NCBI RefSeq assembly: GCF_009857815.1
Contig: NZ_WVVW01000001.1
Location: 1,178,001-1,242,000, forward strand
From: Pseudomaricurvus sp. HS19
GTDB taxonomy: Bacteria; Pseudomonadota; Gammaproteobacteria; Pseudomonadales; Cellvibrionaceae
Direction of reading: 5' to 3'
DNA length: 64,000 nt
This document shows positions 8,528 through 17,500 of this stretch, in pieces. Numbering within the stretch: the first letter of the stretch is position 1; the number at the start of each line of letters is the position of its first letter. Made by a program: the position numbers and the translations under genes. The notes beneath the pieces are model-generated. The model was not told the origin of the DNA. It did no database searches and saw nothing but the letters and a program-made list of their open reading frames with translations.

Positions 8528-8845
8528 CTAGTCCGCCTTGGAGCCCCCCAGGCACTGGGGCGAGGCCGGTGCCTGTTGCTGCTGGCGCTCCCACTCCTCC
8601 GGGGTGTAGGTGTGCAGCGCCAGCGCATGGACACCGCCGGACATCTCATCACTCAGGGCCCGGTAGACCGCCTGGTGACGGGCTACCGCCCTTTGCCCCT
8701 CGAACTGCTGGCTGACGGCCACCACCCGGAAGTGGGACTCGGAGCCCGGTGGCACATTGTGCATATGGCTTTCGTTCTCCACGGCCAGAAAGGCCGGCTG
8801 CAGGGAAGCCTGCAATTTGCTCTCAATCTGCGACTGAATGGTCAT
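8528..8845 (-). CDS. bolA: BolA family protein
   Basis: The product has 105 residues, as Escherichia coli BolA does, and matches it along its whole length. The conserved core is HNVPPGSESHFRVVAVS, followed by ARHQAVYRAL and VHALALHTYTPEEWE. BolA proteins act as DNA-binding regulators of morphology and as partners of monothiol glutaredoxins in iron-sulfur handling, where the conserved His residues serve as ligands. It precedes trhO in the same direction and may share its transcript. Confidence 0.95.
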   Translation of the reverse strand: MTIQSQIESKLQASLQPAFLAVENESHMHNVPPGSESHFRVVAVSQQFEGQRAVARHQAVYRALSDEMSGGVHALALHTYTPEEWERQQQQAPASPQCLGGSKAD

Positions 8846-8921
8846 AAATCACCCTGTTGGCTAAATTCACCGAAATAACGATGGCCACAGTATACGCCCC
8901 TGCCCCCGGCGCAGGGAGAGC

Positions 8922-8977
8922 GAATGCGACAGAGGGTATAGGCCGAATGCGACAGAAGGTATAGGCCGAATGCAACC
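8922..8977. repeat. 23-bp tandem repeat, two and a half copies
   Basis: The unit GAATGCGACAGAGGGTATAG plus GCC occurs at 8922-8944 and 8945-8967 with one base difference, and a third partial copy starts at 8968. It lies between bolA and the RNase II gene, outside any gene. The copy number is too small and there are no spacers, so it is not a CRISPR. Confidence 0.85.
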
Positions 8978-9078
8978 GGGATTAAACGATGAGCGCGACC
9001 GCAGCGATAAAGTGAAGGTGATAAGAATCGCAGATCAGGTGAGCCGCGACGGCGCTTTTGCTATTATTCCCCCTCGTC

Positions 9079-9096
9079 ACCGGCCCGGCCGGTTTT
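9079..9096 (+). promoter_or_regulatory. Hairpin with short T run in the RNase II leader
   Basis: ACCGGC-CCG-GCCGGT followed by TTT forms a six-base-pair terminator-like hairpin that ends 30 bp before the RNase II start codon. No plus-strand gene precedes it closely, so it would act within the rnb leader. Confidence 0.4.
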
Positions 9097-9126
9097 CCCT
9101 TGATTCCGGATTACCCAGTCTCCCCC

Positions 9127-11091
9127 ATGCTTGATGCCAATGCCCTCTCCCAGCTGACTCAGCTGAAACAAAACATTCGTGCAGACAAAAACCTCGCCAC
9201 CGGCACCATCCGGGGCAGCCAGGGACGTTTTGGCTTCGTCACCCTCGACGACGGTCGCGACATCTTCCTGCCGCCTGACGAAATGGCCAGGGTACTACCC
9301 GGTGACCGGGTCGAGGTGGCGCTCGGTGACAGCGGAGAAAGCAATGGTGAAGGCGAGAACCGCAAGCTGCAGGCCGAGCTGGACAAGCTGCTCGACTCGC
9401 CACAGAAAGTGGTGGTGGGCCAATACCTGATACGTGGCAAGGGCCATTTCGTCGCCGTGGATATGCCACAGCTGAACCGCTGGATCTTCCTGCCCCCCAA
9501 AGCCCGGTCCAACGCCAAAGAGGGGGATTACCTGCTTTGCCGTATCACCCGCCACCCGTTTGAGGATGGCAAGGGCCAGGCCAAGGTCACCGAAGTACTG
9601 GGCAGCCCCGGTGAAGCCGGCATCGAACACAAGGTCACCTGCCGCAAGTACCAGCTCAAGGGGGAGTGGAGCAAGGAACAGCTGCAGCAGGTGAAAGAGA
9701 TTCAGGCCCGCAGCCTGCAGCAACTGCCGGACTACGCCGGTCGCGCGCAGCTGCAGCAGCTGCCCTTTGTCACCATCGACTCCGCCACCACCATGGACAT
9801 GGACGATGCTCTCTGTGTCGAGCGCCGCGGCGATGGCTGGCAGCTGACCGTCGCCATTGCCGACCCCTCCTCCACCATTGCCCCCGGGACTGCCCTGGAC
9901 AAGGTGGCACTGAAGCGAGCCAACACCGCCTACCTGCCCGGCCGCGCCATCAGCATGCTGCCGCAGGAGCTCTCCCACAACACCTACTCCCTGGTCCCCG
10001 GCGAAGAGCGCCCGGCACTGGTGTGCCACATGCAGGTGGAGAGCGATGGCCGCATCAGCGACACCCGCTTTGAATTTGGCCTGATCCGCTCCCACCACAA
10101 GCTCAGCTACCTGGGTGTGGCCGATTGGCTGCAGAACGACAATACCGACGCCGTGCCGGCAGAGTGCCAGCCGATGCTGCGGGAACTGGCCGAGTGCAGC
10201 CACGCCCTCAATCGCTACCGTGCTGAACACCTGCTGTTAATGGAAGAGCGGGACGACTACTACCTGCAGCTGGATGACAAGTGGCACATCAGCGCCATTC
10301 GCCGTGACCAACGCAACCTGGCACAGCAGATTGTGGAAGAGGCCATGCTGGCCACCAACCGCTGTGCCGGTGACCTGCTGGCGCAGCATCCGGGGCACGG
10401 ACTGTTCTCCGGCCACGGCGGTTTTCGCCCGGAACGCCTGGAGAGCATCAAGGCGATCCTGCAGCAGGAGCTGCCACAGCTGGCGGAACTGGATCTGGCC
10501 ACGCTCGACGGCTATCGCCAGCTGATCCGCCAACTGCAACAGAATGCGGATACCGCCGGACTGCTGGCAGCCTTCCGCCTGATGTTGCAGGCCAGTGAAC
10601 TCACCACCGAAGCGCTGCCGCACATGGGGCTGGGCATGGACTACTACGCCACCGTCACCTCCCCTATCCGCCGTTACAACGACCTCCACAACCATCGTGC
10701 ACTGCGGGCCATTCTTGAACAGAGCAGCGGCGAAGCATTGAACGCCGAACAGCTCGGCACCCTGCAGCAGGGAGCCTCCAGCGCCCGTCAGGCCAGCCGC
10801 GACCTGGAGCAGTGGCTACACTGCCTGTTCCTGCAGCAGCAGCCCGCTGCCACCTGGGCCGGGCGCGTCTCCCGCGTCACCTCCCAGGGGGTGTCGGTGG
10901 TGCTGACCGATTGGGGTATCAACGGCTTTGTGAAGCTGGATCCCAAGGCTTACCAGTTTGACCAGGATCGTATGACCCTGAGCAGTGACGAAGGCGGTTT
11001 TGTGCTGAACCAGGAGGTGCAGGTCACCCTGGAGCGAGTGGACCTGGACAAGAAGCGCATCAATTTTGCGCTGGTGGTAACCGAGGGCTGA
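9127..11091 (+). CDS. rnb: Exoribonuclease II (RNase II)
   Basis: The 654-residue enzyme degrades RNA 3' to 5' hydrolytically. It has N-terminal cold-shock domains (about 25-165), the RNB catalytic domain (about 190-540) and a C-terminal S1 domain (about 570-650). The four catalytic aspartates of RNase II (D201, D207, D209, D210 in Escherichia coli) have the same spacing here as D218, D224, D226 and D227 in TIDSATTMDMDDA. Length fits RNase II rather than the longer RNase R. The ATG at 9127 aligns with the family start; the frame is open to 9058. The ribosome binding site is weak. Confidence 0.92.
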   Translation: MLDANALSQLTQLKQNIRADKNLATGTIRGSQGRFGFVTLDDGRDIFLPPDEMARVLPGDRVEVALGDSGESNGEGENRKLQAELDKLLDSPQKVVVGQYLIRGKGHFVAVDMPQLNRWIFLPPKARSNAKEGDYLLCRITRHPFEDGKGQAKVTEVLGSPGEAGIEHKVTCRKYQLKGEWSKEQLQQVKEIQARSLQQLPDYAGRAQLQQLPFVTIDSATTMDMDDALCVERRGDGWQLTVAIADPSSTIAPGTALDKVALKRANTAYLPGRAISMLPQELSHNTYSLVPGEERPALVCHMQVESDGRISDTRFEFGLIRSHHKLSYLGVADWLQNDNTDAVPAECQPMLRELAECSHALNRYRAEHLLLMEERDDYYLQLDDKWHISAIRRDQRNLAQQIVEEAMLATNRCAGDLLAQHPGHGLFSGHGGFRPERLESIKAILQQELPQLAELDLATLDGYRQLIRQLQQNADTAGLLAAFRLMLQASELTTEALPHMGLGMDYYATVTSPIRRYNDLHNHRALRAILEQSSGEALNAEQLGTLQQGASSARQASRDLEQWLHCLFLQQQPAATWAGRVSRVTSQGVSVVLTDWGINGFVKLDPKAYQFDQDRMTLSSDEGGFVLNQEVQVTLERVDLDKKRINFALVVTEG

Positions 11092-11159
11092 GACGGCGTG
11101 AGCGGGAGCGGCCGGTGTCGCTCCTGCTTAACCGGCTGACAAACCCCATCGGTCTCTGA

Positions 11160-14100
11160 TCAGATTTCCGACCAGAGTTTTTTCAGGCGCTTGTCGGACA
11201 CAGGGGCGATGGTCTTCAGGGTCTGGGCAAACAGTGACACCCGGTACTCCTCCAGCATCCAGCGGTACTCCTGTGCCCGCTCGTTAGCGGCAAACAGTAA
11301 CTCCCCCTCCTTCTGCTGGCGCTCCAGCCACGGCTGCCACAGCTGCTCCAGCTCCGCAGTCCACATCTTGTCCCGCTGAATCTGTGACGGTGCTTTCTCC
11401 AGCCGCAGCTCAATGGCTTTCAGGTAACGGGGATACTGCTGCAACCACTGCAACGGGGTCGCGTAGAGAAAGCCCGGGTACAGCAGCCGCTGCAGCTGCA
11501 CATTGATATCACCGGCAGCGGTAGCGATGGCCAGCGCATTCTTGCTGCTCTTGATGGCTTTGCGTATGGCCACCACGCTGGTGAGCACCTGCAGCAACAA
11601 CTTCTCCATCTCCTGGGCGGCGCCGGTGAGTTGTTTGCGACCGGCCGCCAGTGCCGCCTCGAAATCCACCTGCGTGCGCACCAGACCAGCGGCAAAACAG
11701 CTCTGCCGCACCGCCGCCAGCAGCAGGTCATCCACCACCTCTTCACGGCGACCAAGGGAGACCATGGTGAGCCCCATATCCTTACCCTTGAGCAGGGACT
11801 TCGACAGTGGTTTCACCAGATCCTGCAGGCTCAACATACCCAGCCGGGTGACGCCACGCAGACTCGACTGCTGCGCCTCCAGCGGGTTATCCAGCAGGCG
11901 CAGGGCCACACTGCTGCCTTCATCCAGCAGCGCCGGGTAGGCGGTAATCTGCATGCCGGCACGTTTCAGCTGGGTGGTTTCCGCCAGCTCGTCAAAGTCC
12001 CAGCGCTCGATGCCGGTGCGCTCCAGCGAGCTGTCGCTGCTCTGCAAGGTCTGCTGCAGCTGATCGCGGTAGCGCTCCCGCAGCGCGGTCAGGTCGCGGC
12101 TTTGCGCCAGCACCTTGCCACGCTCATCCACCACCTGGATGTTCATGCGGTAGTAGTCGTCCACCACCACCTTGTCCCACTCGTCGGCAGGAATCTCCAC
12201 CAGTGTCTGGCGCTTCAGTTGATGGCCCAACGCCTCGGCCAGTGCCACGTTATCGGGCTTCATGGCGGCCAGCGCCTTGTCCACATAATCCGGCACCGGC
12301 ACAAAATGTTTGCGCCACTGCTTTGGCAAGCCTTTCACCAGCTGTATGCACTTCTCCCGCAACAACCCGGGAATCAACCACTGCAGGCGCAATTCCGGCA
12401 ACAGGTGCAATGCCGGCACCGGCACCTGGATACTGACACCGTCGGCCTCGGAACCCGGCTCAAAGTGATAGCTGAGCGGCAGGGTCAAGCCTTCAACAGT
12501 AAGGGTTTTGGGGAACTGGGCCTCGGTGATGGCGCTGGCGTCGTGCTGCATTAAATGCTCGCGGGACATATACAGCAGCCGCGCCTGAGCGGCATTGGCT
12601 TCTGTCTCCTTGCGCCAGCTTTCAAAACTCACCAGATTAAAAATGCCGGCAGGCACCCGCTCATCGTAAAAACGATAGATGATTTCGTCATCCACCAGGA
12701 TGTCTCGGCGGCGCGACTTGGCCTCCAGCTCCAGCAGCTCTTCCTGCAGCTGTTTGTTATAGCGATAGAACTCGCCCTTGCCGCGGTAATTACCCTCCAC
12801 CAACGCTGCGCGGATAAACACCTCCCGCGCCGTCACCGGATCGATGTTGCCGAATATCACCCGCGCCTTTTCCACCAGCGTCAGGCCGTAGAGCGATACC
12901 CGCTCATAGGCCATCACCTGCCCGCTTTTGGCGTCGTAATGGGGTTCATACTGATTGCGCTTAAGCAGGTGTTGCGCCGCCTGCAGCACCCAACCGGGCT
13001 CTATCTTTGCCACCTGGTGGGCAAACACCCGCGAGGTCTCCAGCAACTGTCCGGCAACGATCCAGGCCGGCGATTTCTTCACCTGCGAGGAACCGGGGAA
13101 AATCATAAAACGGCGGTTACGTGCACCCAGGTACTCCCGGTCCTCCGCCTTATTGCCCACATTGCCCAGCAGCCCCGGCAGCAGCGCACGATGCACATGC
13201 TCGTAGCTGGCAGGCTCCTTGTTGGCTTTCAGGTTGAGCGGCTTGAGGGCGGTCAGCAACTGGTGGTGGATCTCCCGCCACTCCCGCAAACGCAGCCAGG
13301 AGAGAAACTCCTTCTGGCACAACTTGCGGAACTGGTTCTGCGACAGGTCCTGGCGCTGCTGCTCGGCGTAGTCCCACAAATTCAGGTAAGCGAGAAAATC
13401 GGAGTGCTCGTCGTTGAAGCGGCGGTGTTTTTCATCCGCCGCCTGTTTCTTTTCCGCCGGCCGTTCGCGGGGATCCTGGATCGACATGGCACTGACGATG
13501 ATCAGCATCTCCCGCAGGCAGTTGTGCTTTGCCGCCGCCAGCACCATGCGCCCCAGCCGCGGATCCACTGGCAATGTCATCAACTGCCGGCCCAGCGGCT
13601 TCACCTGCCCCTTGCGATCCACCGCCTGCAGCTCTTCCAGCAACTTGAAGCCGTCATTGAGCAAGCGCGAGTCGGGCATATCGATGAAGGGGAACTTGCG
13701 CACGTCACCCATGCGCAGGTTGAGCATCTGCAGGATCACCGCCGCCAGATTGGTGCGCAGGATCTCGGCATCGGTAAACTCCGGCCGGGAGAGAAAATCC
13801 TCCTCGCTGTAGAGGCGATAACAGATACCCTCACTGACACGGCCACAGCGCCCCATGCGCTGGTTGGCACTGGCCTGCGACACCGCCTCAATGGGCAGGC
13901 GCTGAATCTTGGAGCGAAAGCTGTAGCGGCTGATACGGGCGAACCCGGGATCAATCACATAACGGATACCCGGCACGGTGATACTGGTTTCCGCCACGTT
14001 GGTGGCCAGTACCACGCGCCGGCCGCGGTGGCCGGCAAATACCTTGTTCTGTTCTGCAAGACTCAGGCGGGCGTAGAGAGGCAACACTTCCAGGTGAGGA

Positions 14101-15077
14101 AAGTTGGCGTGTCGCAGCGCCAGCGCCGCTTCGCGGATTTCCCGCTCGCCACTCATAAACACCAGGATATCGCCGCCGCGGCGCGTGCCGCCCTTCTCGC
14201 TCTCGAGAATCTCATCGACGGTGGCGACGATACTCTCATACAGGTCTGCATCGCTGTCAGCCATGGGGCGGTAGAGCACGTCCACCGGGTAGGTGCGACC
14301 GGAGACTTCAACAATGGGGGCATTATCAAAGTGTTCGGAAAACTTCTGCAGGTCGATGGTGGCCGAGGTGATGATCAGCTTCAGGTCGGGGCGCTTCGGC
14401 AACAGTCGCTTGAGATAGCCGAGCAGGAAATCAATATTAAGGCTGCGCTCGTGGGCCTCATCGATAATCAGCGTGTCGTAGCGATTGAGGTAGGGGTCGT
14501 TCTGGATCTCCGCCAGCAGGATGCCGTCGGTCATCAACTTGATGTAGGTGCTGTCGTCGGTATGATCGGTAAACCGTACCTGATAACCCACCGCACTACC
14601 CAACGGCGTATTCAACTCCTCGGCAATGCGCGAGGCCACGGTACTGGCCGCAATCCGGCGCGGCTGGGTATGGCCGATCTGGCCCTTGATGCCCCGCCCC
14701 AGCTGCAGGCAGATCTTGGGGATCTGGGTGGTTTTACCGGAGCCTGTCTCACCCGCCAATACCACCACCTGATGCTTTTCGATCAGTTCAGCAATTTCGT
14801 CACGGCGTTCACTGACCGGCAGCTGCGGCGGAAATTCGATGGCTGGCACATTGATCAGGCGTTGCTGCAGCAATTCCTTTGACGCCGTGATGGCCTGCTG
14901 CAGTTTCTCCAGCTCCTGCTGCGCGGGCTTGCCCTCCTGCAGGCGTGTCTCCAGCCGCTGTAACTGGCGACTGAGGCGGAAGTGGTCGCGGCTCATCACG
15001 TCGCTTAACGCTGCGCGCAACTGGGGTACAGGATCGGTGGACAAAACAGGCTCCAACAGGGAATCACTCAGGGACAA
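11160..15077 (-). CDS. hrpA: ATP-dependent RNA helicase HrpA
   Basis: At 1305 residues it has the full length of HrpA, a DEAH-box helicase that resolves stalled ribosomes on mRNA. Visible motifs are Walker A GETGSGKT (109-116), DEAH (206-209), SAT in TSATIDLQKFSEH, and QRMGRCGRVSEG of motif VI. The helicase core is followed by winged-helix, ratchet and OB-like regions and a long C-terminal extension, as in the family. It is convergent with rnb and separated from it by 68 bp. Very long open frames on the opposite strand are artefacts of its codon composition. Confidence 0.96.
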   Translation of the reverse strand: MSLSDSLLEPVLSTDPVPQLRAALSDVMSRDHFRLSRQLQRLETRLQEGKPAQQELEKLQQAITASKELLQQRLINVPAIEFPPQLPVSERRDEIAELIEKHQVVVLAGETGSGKTTQIPKICLQLGRGIKGQIGHTQPRRIAASTVASRIAEELNTPLGSAVGYQVRFTDHTDDSTYIKLMTDGILLAEIQNDPYLNRYDTLIIDEAHERSLNIDFLLGYLKRLLPKRPDLKLIITSATIDLQKFSEHFDNAPIVEVSGRTYPVDVLYRPMADSDADLYESIVATVDEILESEKGGTRRGGDILVFMSGEREIREAALALRHANFPHLEVLPLYARLSLAEQNKVFAGHRGRRVVLATNVAETSITVPGIRYVIDPGFARISRYSFRSKIQRLPIEAVSQASANQRMGRCGRVSEGICYRLYSEEDFLSRPEFTDAEILRTNLAAVILQMLNLRMGDVRKFPFIDMPDSRLLNDGFKLLEELQAVDRKGQVKPLGRQLMTLPVDPRLGRMVLAAAKHNCLREMLIIVSAMSIQDPRERPAEKKQAADEKHRRFNDEHSDFLAYLNLWDYAEQQRQDLSQNQFRKLCQKEFLSWLRLREWREIHHQLLTALKPLNLKANKEPASYEHVHRALLPGLLGNVGNKAEDREYLGARNRRFMIFPGSSQVKKSPAWIVAGQLLETSRVFAHQVAKIEPGWVLQAAQHLLKRNQYEPHYDAKSGQVMAYERVSLYGLTLVEKARVIFGNIDPVTAREVFIRAALVEGNYRGKGEFYRYNKQLQEELLELEAKSRRRDILVDDEIIYRFYDERVPAGIFNLVSFESWRKETEANAAQARLLYMSREHLMQHDASAITEAQFPKTLTVEGLTLPLSYHFEPGSEADGVSIQVPVPALHLLPELRLQWLIPGLLREKCIQLVKGLPKQWRKHFVPVPDYVDKALAAMKPDNVALAEALGHQLKRQTLVEIPADEWDKVVVDDYYRMNIQVVDERGKVLAQSRDLTALRERYRDQLQQTLQSSDSSLERTGIERWDFDELAETTQLKRAGMQITAYPALLDEGSSVALRLLDNPLEAQQSSLRGVTRLGMLSLQDLVKPLSKSLLKGKDMGLTMVSLGRREEVVDDLLLAAVRQSCFAAGLVRTQVDFEAALAAGRKQLTGAAQEMEKLLLQVLTSVVAIRKAIKSSKNALAIATAAGDINVQLQRLLYPGFLYATPLQWLQQYPRYLKAIELRLEKAPSQIQRDKMWTAELEQLWQPWLERQQKEGELLFAANERAQEYRWMLEEYRVSLFAQTLKTIAPVSDKRLKKLWSEI

Positions 15078-15110
15078 AATAAAGCGGCCGGCATTATAGC
15101 AGGTCGGGGG

Positions 15111-15599
15111 TCAGCTTCCGCGGTTCCCTGTCAGCGATTGCAAACCGGTGTCGTGTACCATCAGGCACACCTTGCGCCCCTGCTGCTGATAACGCTGTAG
15201 GGCCTCTGTCATAAAATGCGGCAATGACTGTAAACCCGCAGGCTGCTGCTCTGCATCCAACAATTGAAAGCCTCCTGCGGTGTAGAAAGACACCAGGTGA
15301 TCAAAGGGATAACAGTACACAGCCTGGCTGGACAACAACTCTCCCAATCCCTGCAGCAGTAGCCGCCCCACCCCCTGCCCCCGCAGCTGCGGTGCCACAC
15401 ACATGGCCCGCAGGAACAGCCAGCCATCACTCTTTGGCTGCAACCGCACGGCAGCCACTATTCCGCCCGGGTTACGCACCACATACACCAGCTCCTCGCG
15501 GCCCGCGTTGCCTCCGTAGCCGGTGTCTTTATAGAACTTGTTCACCAGCGGGTACTGCACCACCGGTAACTGCTCGACGTGATAAGGATTGGAGCTCAT
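15111..15599 (-). CDS. GNAT family N-acetyltransferase
   Basis: The 162-residue product contains the acetyl-CoA binding motif VAPQLRGQGVGRLLLQGLGE, followed by YPFDHLVSFYTAGGFQLL, the usual end of the GNAT fold. The substrate cannot be read from the sequence. The ATG at 15599 is chosen because the longer frame to 15746 would overlap the upstream gene by over 130 bp. It follows the DTW-domain gene by 10 bp and probably shares its transcript. Confidence 0.85.
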   Translation of the reverse strand: MSSNPYHVEQLPVVQYPLVNKFYKDTGYGGNAGREELVYVVRNPGGIVAAVRLQPKSDGWLFLRAMCVAPQLRGQGVGRLLLQGLGELLSSQAVYCYPFDHLVSFYTAGGFQLLDAEQQPAGLQSLPHFMTEALQRYQQQGRKVCLMVHDTGLQSLTGNRGS

Positions 15600-15609
15600 G
15601 GGTTGGAAG

Positions 15610-16215
15610 TTACCATTTATTGTGGCCACTGCGATGGGCCTCGCAGGCTCGCTGAAAGTCACCAAAGTAGTTGTGCAGCAAGCCCGCATCGGCGCTCTCG
15701 CCGCGCAGCCTGAGCAGGTGAATCGCCGCTTCCACTGTGGAGACACTGCCGGGCTGCTGGTTGCGTCGCAAGTTGAACTGACTGGGCGGTACCGTCAACG
15801 CCAGCCGTGGCAGCTGCTGCAGCCAGTCGCACTGGCGCAGCATTTTGGCGGACTGTTGCCAGGTACCGTCCAGCAGCAGGAAACAGTAATTGTCCGCGGG
15901 TGTACAAGCAGGCTTGTCGCCGGCAACGGCAGCTTCAGCCGCCTCCGGGTAGAGCAGGCAGGCCTGCTGCCCCGTATTCTTCATAAGCGCCTGCAGCTCC
16001 TCGCCGGATTGCCGGCGCTGCCACAATACCCTGCGACTGCCGGGCACGGCGCGCAACAGCAATTTACCGGTATTGGAGACTTTATCCAGCTCTGCGGGAT
16101 GGGTGAGCAGCAGCAACTGCAGGCTGCTCTGCAAGCGGGGGGCGCGCTGACAGATACAAAGATCGCTGCGCAGAAGACAGTCACAACAGAAACTCATGGC
16201 CGGACCTGTCTGCAT
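15610..16215 (-). CDS. DTW-domain tRNA-uridine aminocarboxypropyltransferase (TapT/YfiP family)
   Basis: DTW enzymes transfer a 3-amino-3-carboxypropyl group from S-adenosylmethionine to uridine in tRNA. The N-terminal cysteine cluster CCDCLLRSDLCICQR probably binds zinc and is typical of this family. The signature appears as LLDGTWQQSAKML, and the S.FNLRRNQQPGSVSTVEA segment forms the cofactor site. The start may be the ATG at 16215 or the one at 16197, and 16197 fits the family start slightly better. It sits in a run of minus-strand genes ending with the GNAT gene. Confidence 0.88.
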   Translation of the reverse strand: MQTGPAMSFCCDCLLRSDLCICQRAPRLQSSLQLLLLTHPAELDKVSNTGKLLLRAVPGSRRVLWQRRQSGEELQALMKNTGQQACLLYPEAAEAAVAGDKPACTPADNYCFLLLDGTWQQSAKMLRQCDWLQQLPRLALTVPPSQFNLRRNQQPGSVSTVEAAIHLLRLRGESADAGLLHNYFGDFQRACEAHRSGHNKW

Positions 16216-16301
16216 TGAAACAAGTGGCCACGAAGCCCTGCTATCACCGGCTCCGCAACCAACTGTTCAATAAAAGGGGTAATCAAACCAGGGGCTGGTT
16301 C

Positions 16302-16658
16302 TCAGGCTGCATCGCCGGAGGAGCCGCGCTTGCCCATCAGGCTGCGCAGCAACTGATCCAGCAGCAGAGCCAGCACCGTGACCACCACCACCACAGTCAC
16401 CAGGGTGGGTCCGGCGCGGTAAAAAGAGTCTACCCCTTCAAACACCGTCTCCATGGCCACCATTAATACCGCTGGCGCCATCTCCACATAACCCTCACCG
16501 ACGGAAAAGGGGCAAACCATCAACGCCAGTACCGCAGCGCGCAAGCCAAGACGCAGGCGCGCCCAGGGCAGTGGCATGGTCATCCGCCACCACACGGCAA
16601 ACAGGCCGGCCGCTGCCAGCAGATAATAACCCCAACCAATCCAGCTGTTTTCCAACAT
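16302..16658 (-). CDS. Small inner membrane protein of unknown function
   Basis: The 118-residue product has three or four hydrophobic segments: about 7-24, 36-52, 62-72 and a very hydrophobic VVVVVTVLALLLDQLL near 90-105, with a short basic tail. The ATG at 16658 has a good AGGA ribosome binding site; an in-frame GTG at 16694 would overlap ycgN by four bases. It is placed directly after ycgN and is probably cotranscribed. No function is recognised. Confidence 0.65.
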   Translation of the reverse strand: MLENSWIGWGYYLLAAAGLFAVWWRMTMPLPWARLRLGLRAAVLALMVCPFSVGEGYVEMAPAVLMVAMETVFEGVDSFYRAGPTLVTVVVVVTVLALLLDQLLRSLMGKRGSSGDAA

Positions 16659-16690
16659 ATTCCTGCTTCTTCTCCCTGCACCGGGGGCGC

Positions 16691-17140
16691 TCACTCCACC
16701 CAGTGCACTATGTACTCTTCCAGGTCATCCACGTCGACCCGGCGCTCATCAATCACCCGCCCGCGTACCGACACGCCGGCGCGCACTACACTCTCGCTGT
16801 CGCCACTGATCAGCGGGTGCCAATCATACAGAGGCCGACCTTCAGCCACCAGACGATAGGCACAGGTCTGTGGCAACCAGTGGAACTGGGCCACATCCTT
16901 GGGCTGCAGGTGCACACACTCCGGCACCAGCTCAAGGCGATTGGCGTAGGAGCGGCATCCGCCCTTGTTGATATCCAGGTAACGGCAGGCGACGCAGGTG
17001 TACCAGACTTCGCCGGTGTCCTCATCCTCGAGTTTGTGCAGGCAGCATTTTCCGCAGCCGTCACAGAGGGATTCCCACTCCTGCTGGTCGAGCTGGTCGA
17101 GGGTTTTGTATTCCCAGAAGCGGGTTGATTGGGCAGCCAC
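16691..17140 (-). CDS. ycgN: YcgN family cysteine-cluster protein (UPF0260)
   Basis: The 149-residue product carries the signature [18 protein letters not shown] (C26, C29, C32, C33) and a second cluster [14 protein letters not shown], then CVHLQPKDV and a conserved [11 protein letters not shown]. The pattern resembles YkgJ-type proteins that are thought to bind zinc or an iron-sulfur cluster. No activity is established. The order rnd-ycgL-ycgN is common in gammaproteobacteria, and ycgL lies 21 bp upstream. Confidence 0.9.
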   Translation of the reverse strand: MAAQSTRFWEYKTLDQLDQQEWESLCDGCGKCCLHKLEDEDTGEVWYTCVACRYLDINKGGCRSYANRLELVPECVHLQPKDVAQFHWLPQTCAYRLVAEGRPLYDWHPLISGDSESVVRAGVSVRGRVIDERRVDVDDLEEYIVHWVE

Positions 17141-17161
17141 AGAATCGGATCCGCTGCTGAA

Positions 17162-17449
17162 TCAGAGACTCAGCTTGGAGTTCTTGAGATGAATTTCCTG
17201 CATCTCCTGATCTTTTGCCGGTGGCAATTGCAGGTAGAACCCCTTCTCCTCCAGCTGGGCGATCAGGGTTTCCGCTTCCACACGGGCCAGCTTTTTGCCC
17301 GGCTCCAGCAGCAGCGTCATGGCGTGCAGGGGTTTGCCGAACTTCTCCTTCAGCGCGTCCGGTACCCGCGACAAGGCTTCCTGCTTTTTGACATACAGAT
17401 ACATATCCGGATCGCGGGCACTTTTATAGATATCGCAGATAATTTTCAT
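17162..17449 (-). CDS. ycgL: YcgL domain protein (UPF0745)
   Basis: The 95-residue product starts with MKIICDIYKSARDPDMYLYV and matches the small YcgL fold, an alpha/beta domain found almost only in gammaproteobacteria. Family features visible are KPLHAMTLLLEPGKKLARV and LEEKGFYLQLPP. Its role is not known. The conserved link to rnd and ycgN suggests a function near RNA metabolism, but that is inference only. It lies 51 bp downstream of rnd. Confidence 0.92.
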   Translation of the reverse strand: MKIICDIYKSARDPDMYLYVKKQEALSRVPDALKEKFGKPLHAMTLLLEPGKKLARVEAETLIAQLEEKGFYLQLPPAKDQEMQEIHLKNSKLSL

Positions 17450-17500
17450 TGCAGGTTTCCAGTGAGGCTGTTCAGTTTCAGTCAGTAAAAGGGAGAAGAT

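Noticed and set aside
8922-8977. CRISPR-like array between bolA and rnb
   Set aside because: Only two full copies exist, joined head to tail without spacers.
11101-11128. Terminator after rnb
   Set aside because: The stem AGCGGGAGCG / CGCTCCTGCT is good, but no T run follows on either strand, so it was not listed as a terminator.
12555-14882. A 775-codon open frame on the plus strand
   Set aside because: It is antisense to the clear hrpA gene, has no family motif, and reads as a His/Gln/Leu-rich shadow of high-GC codons.
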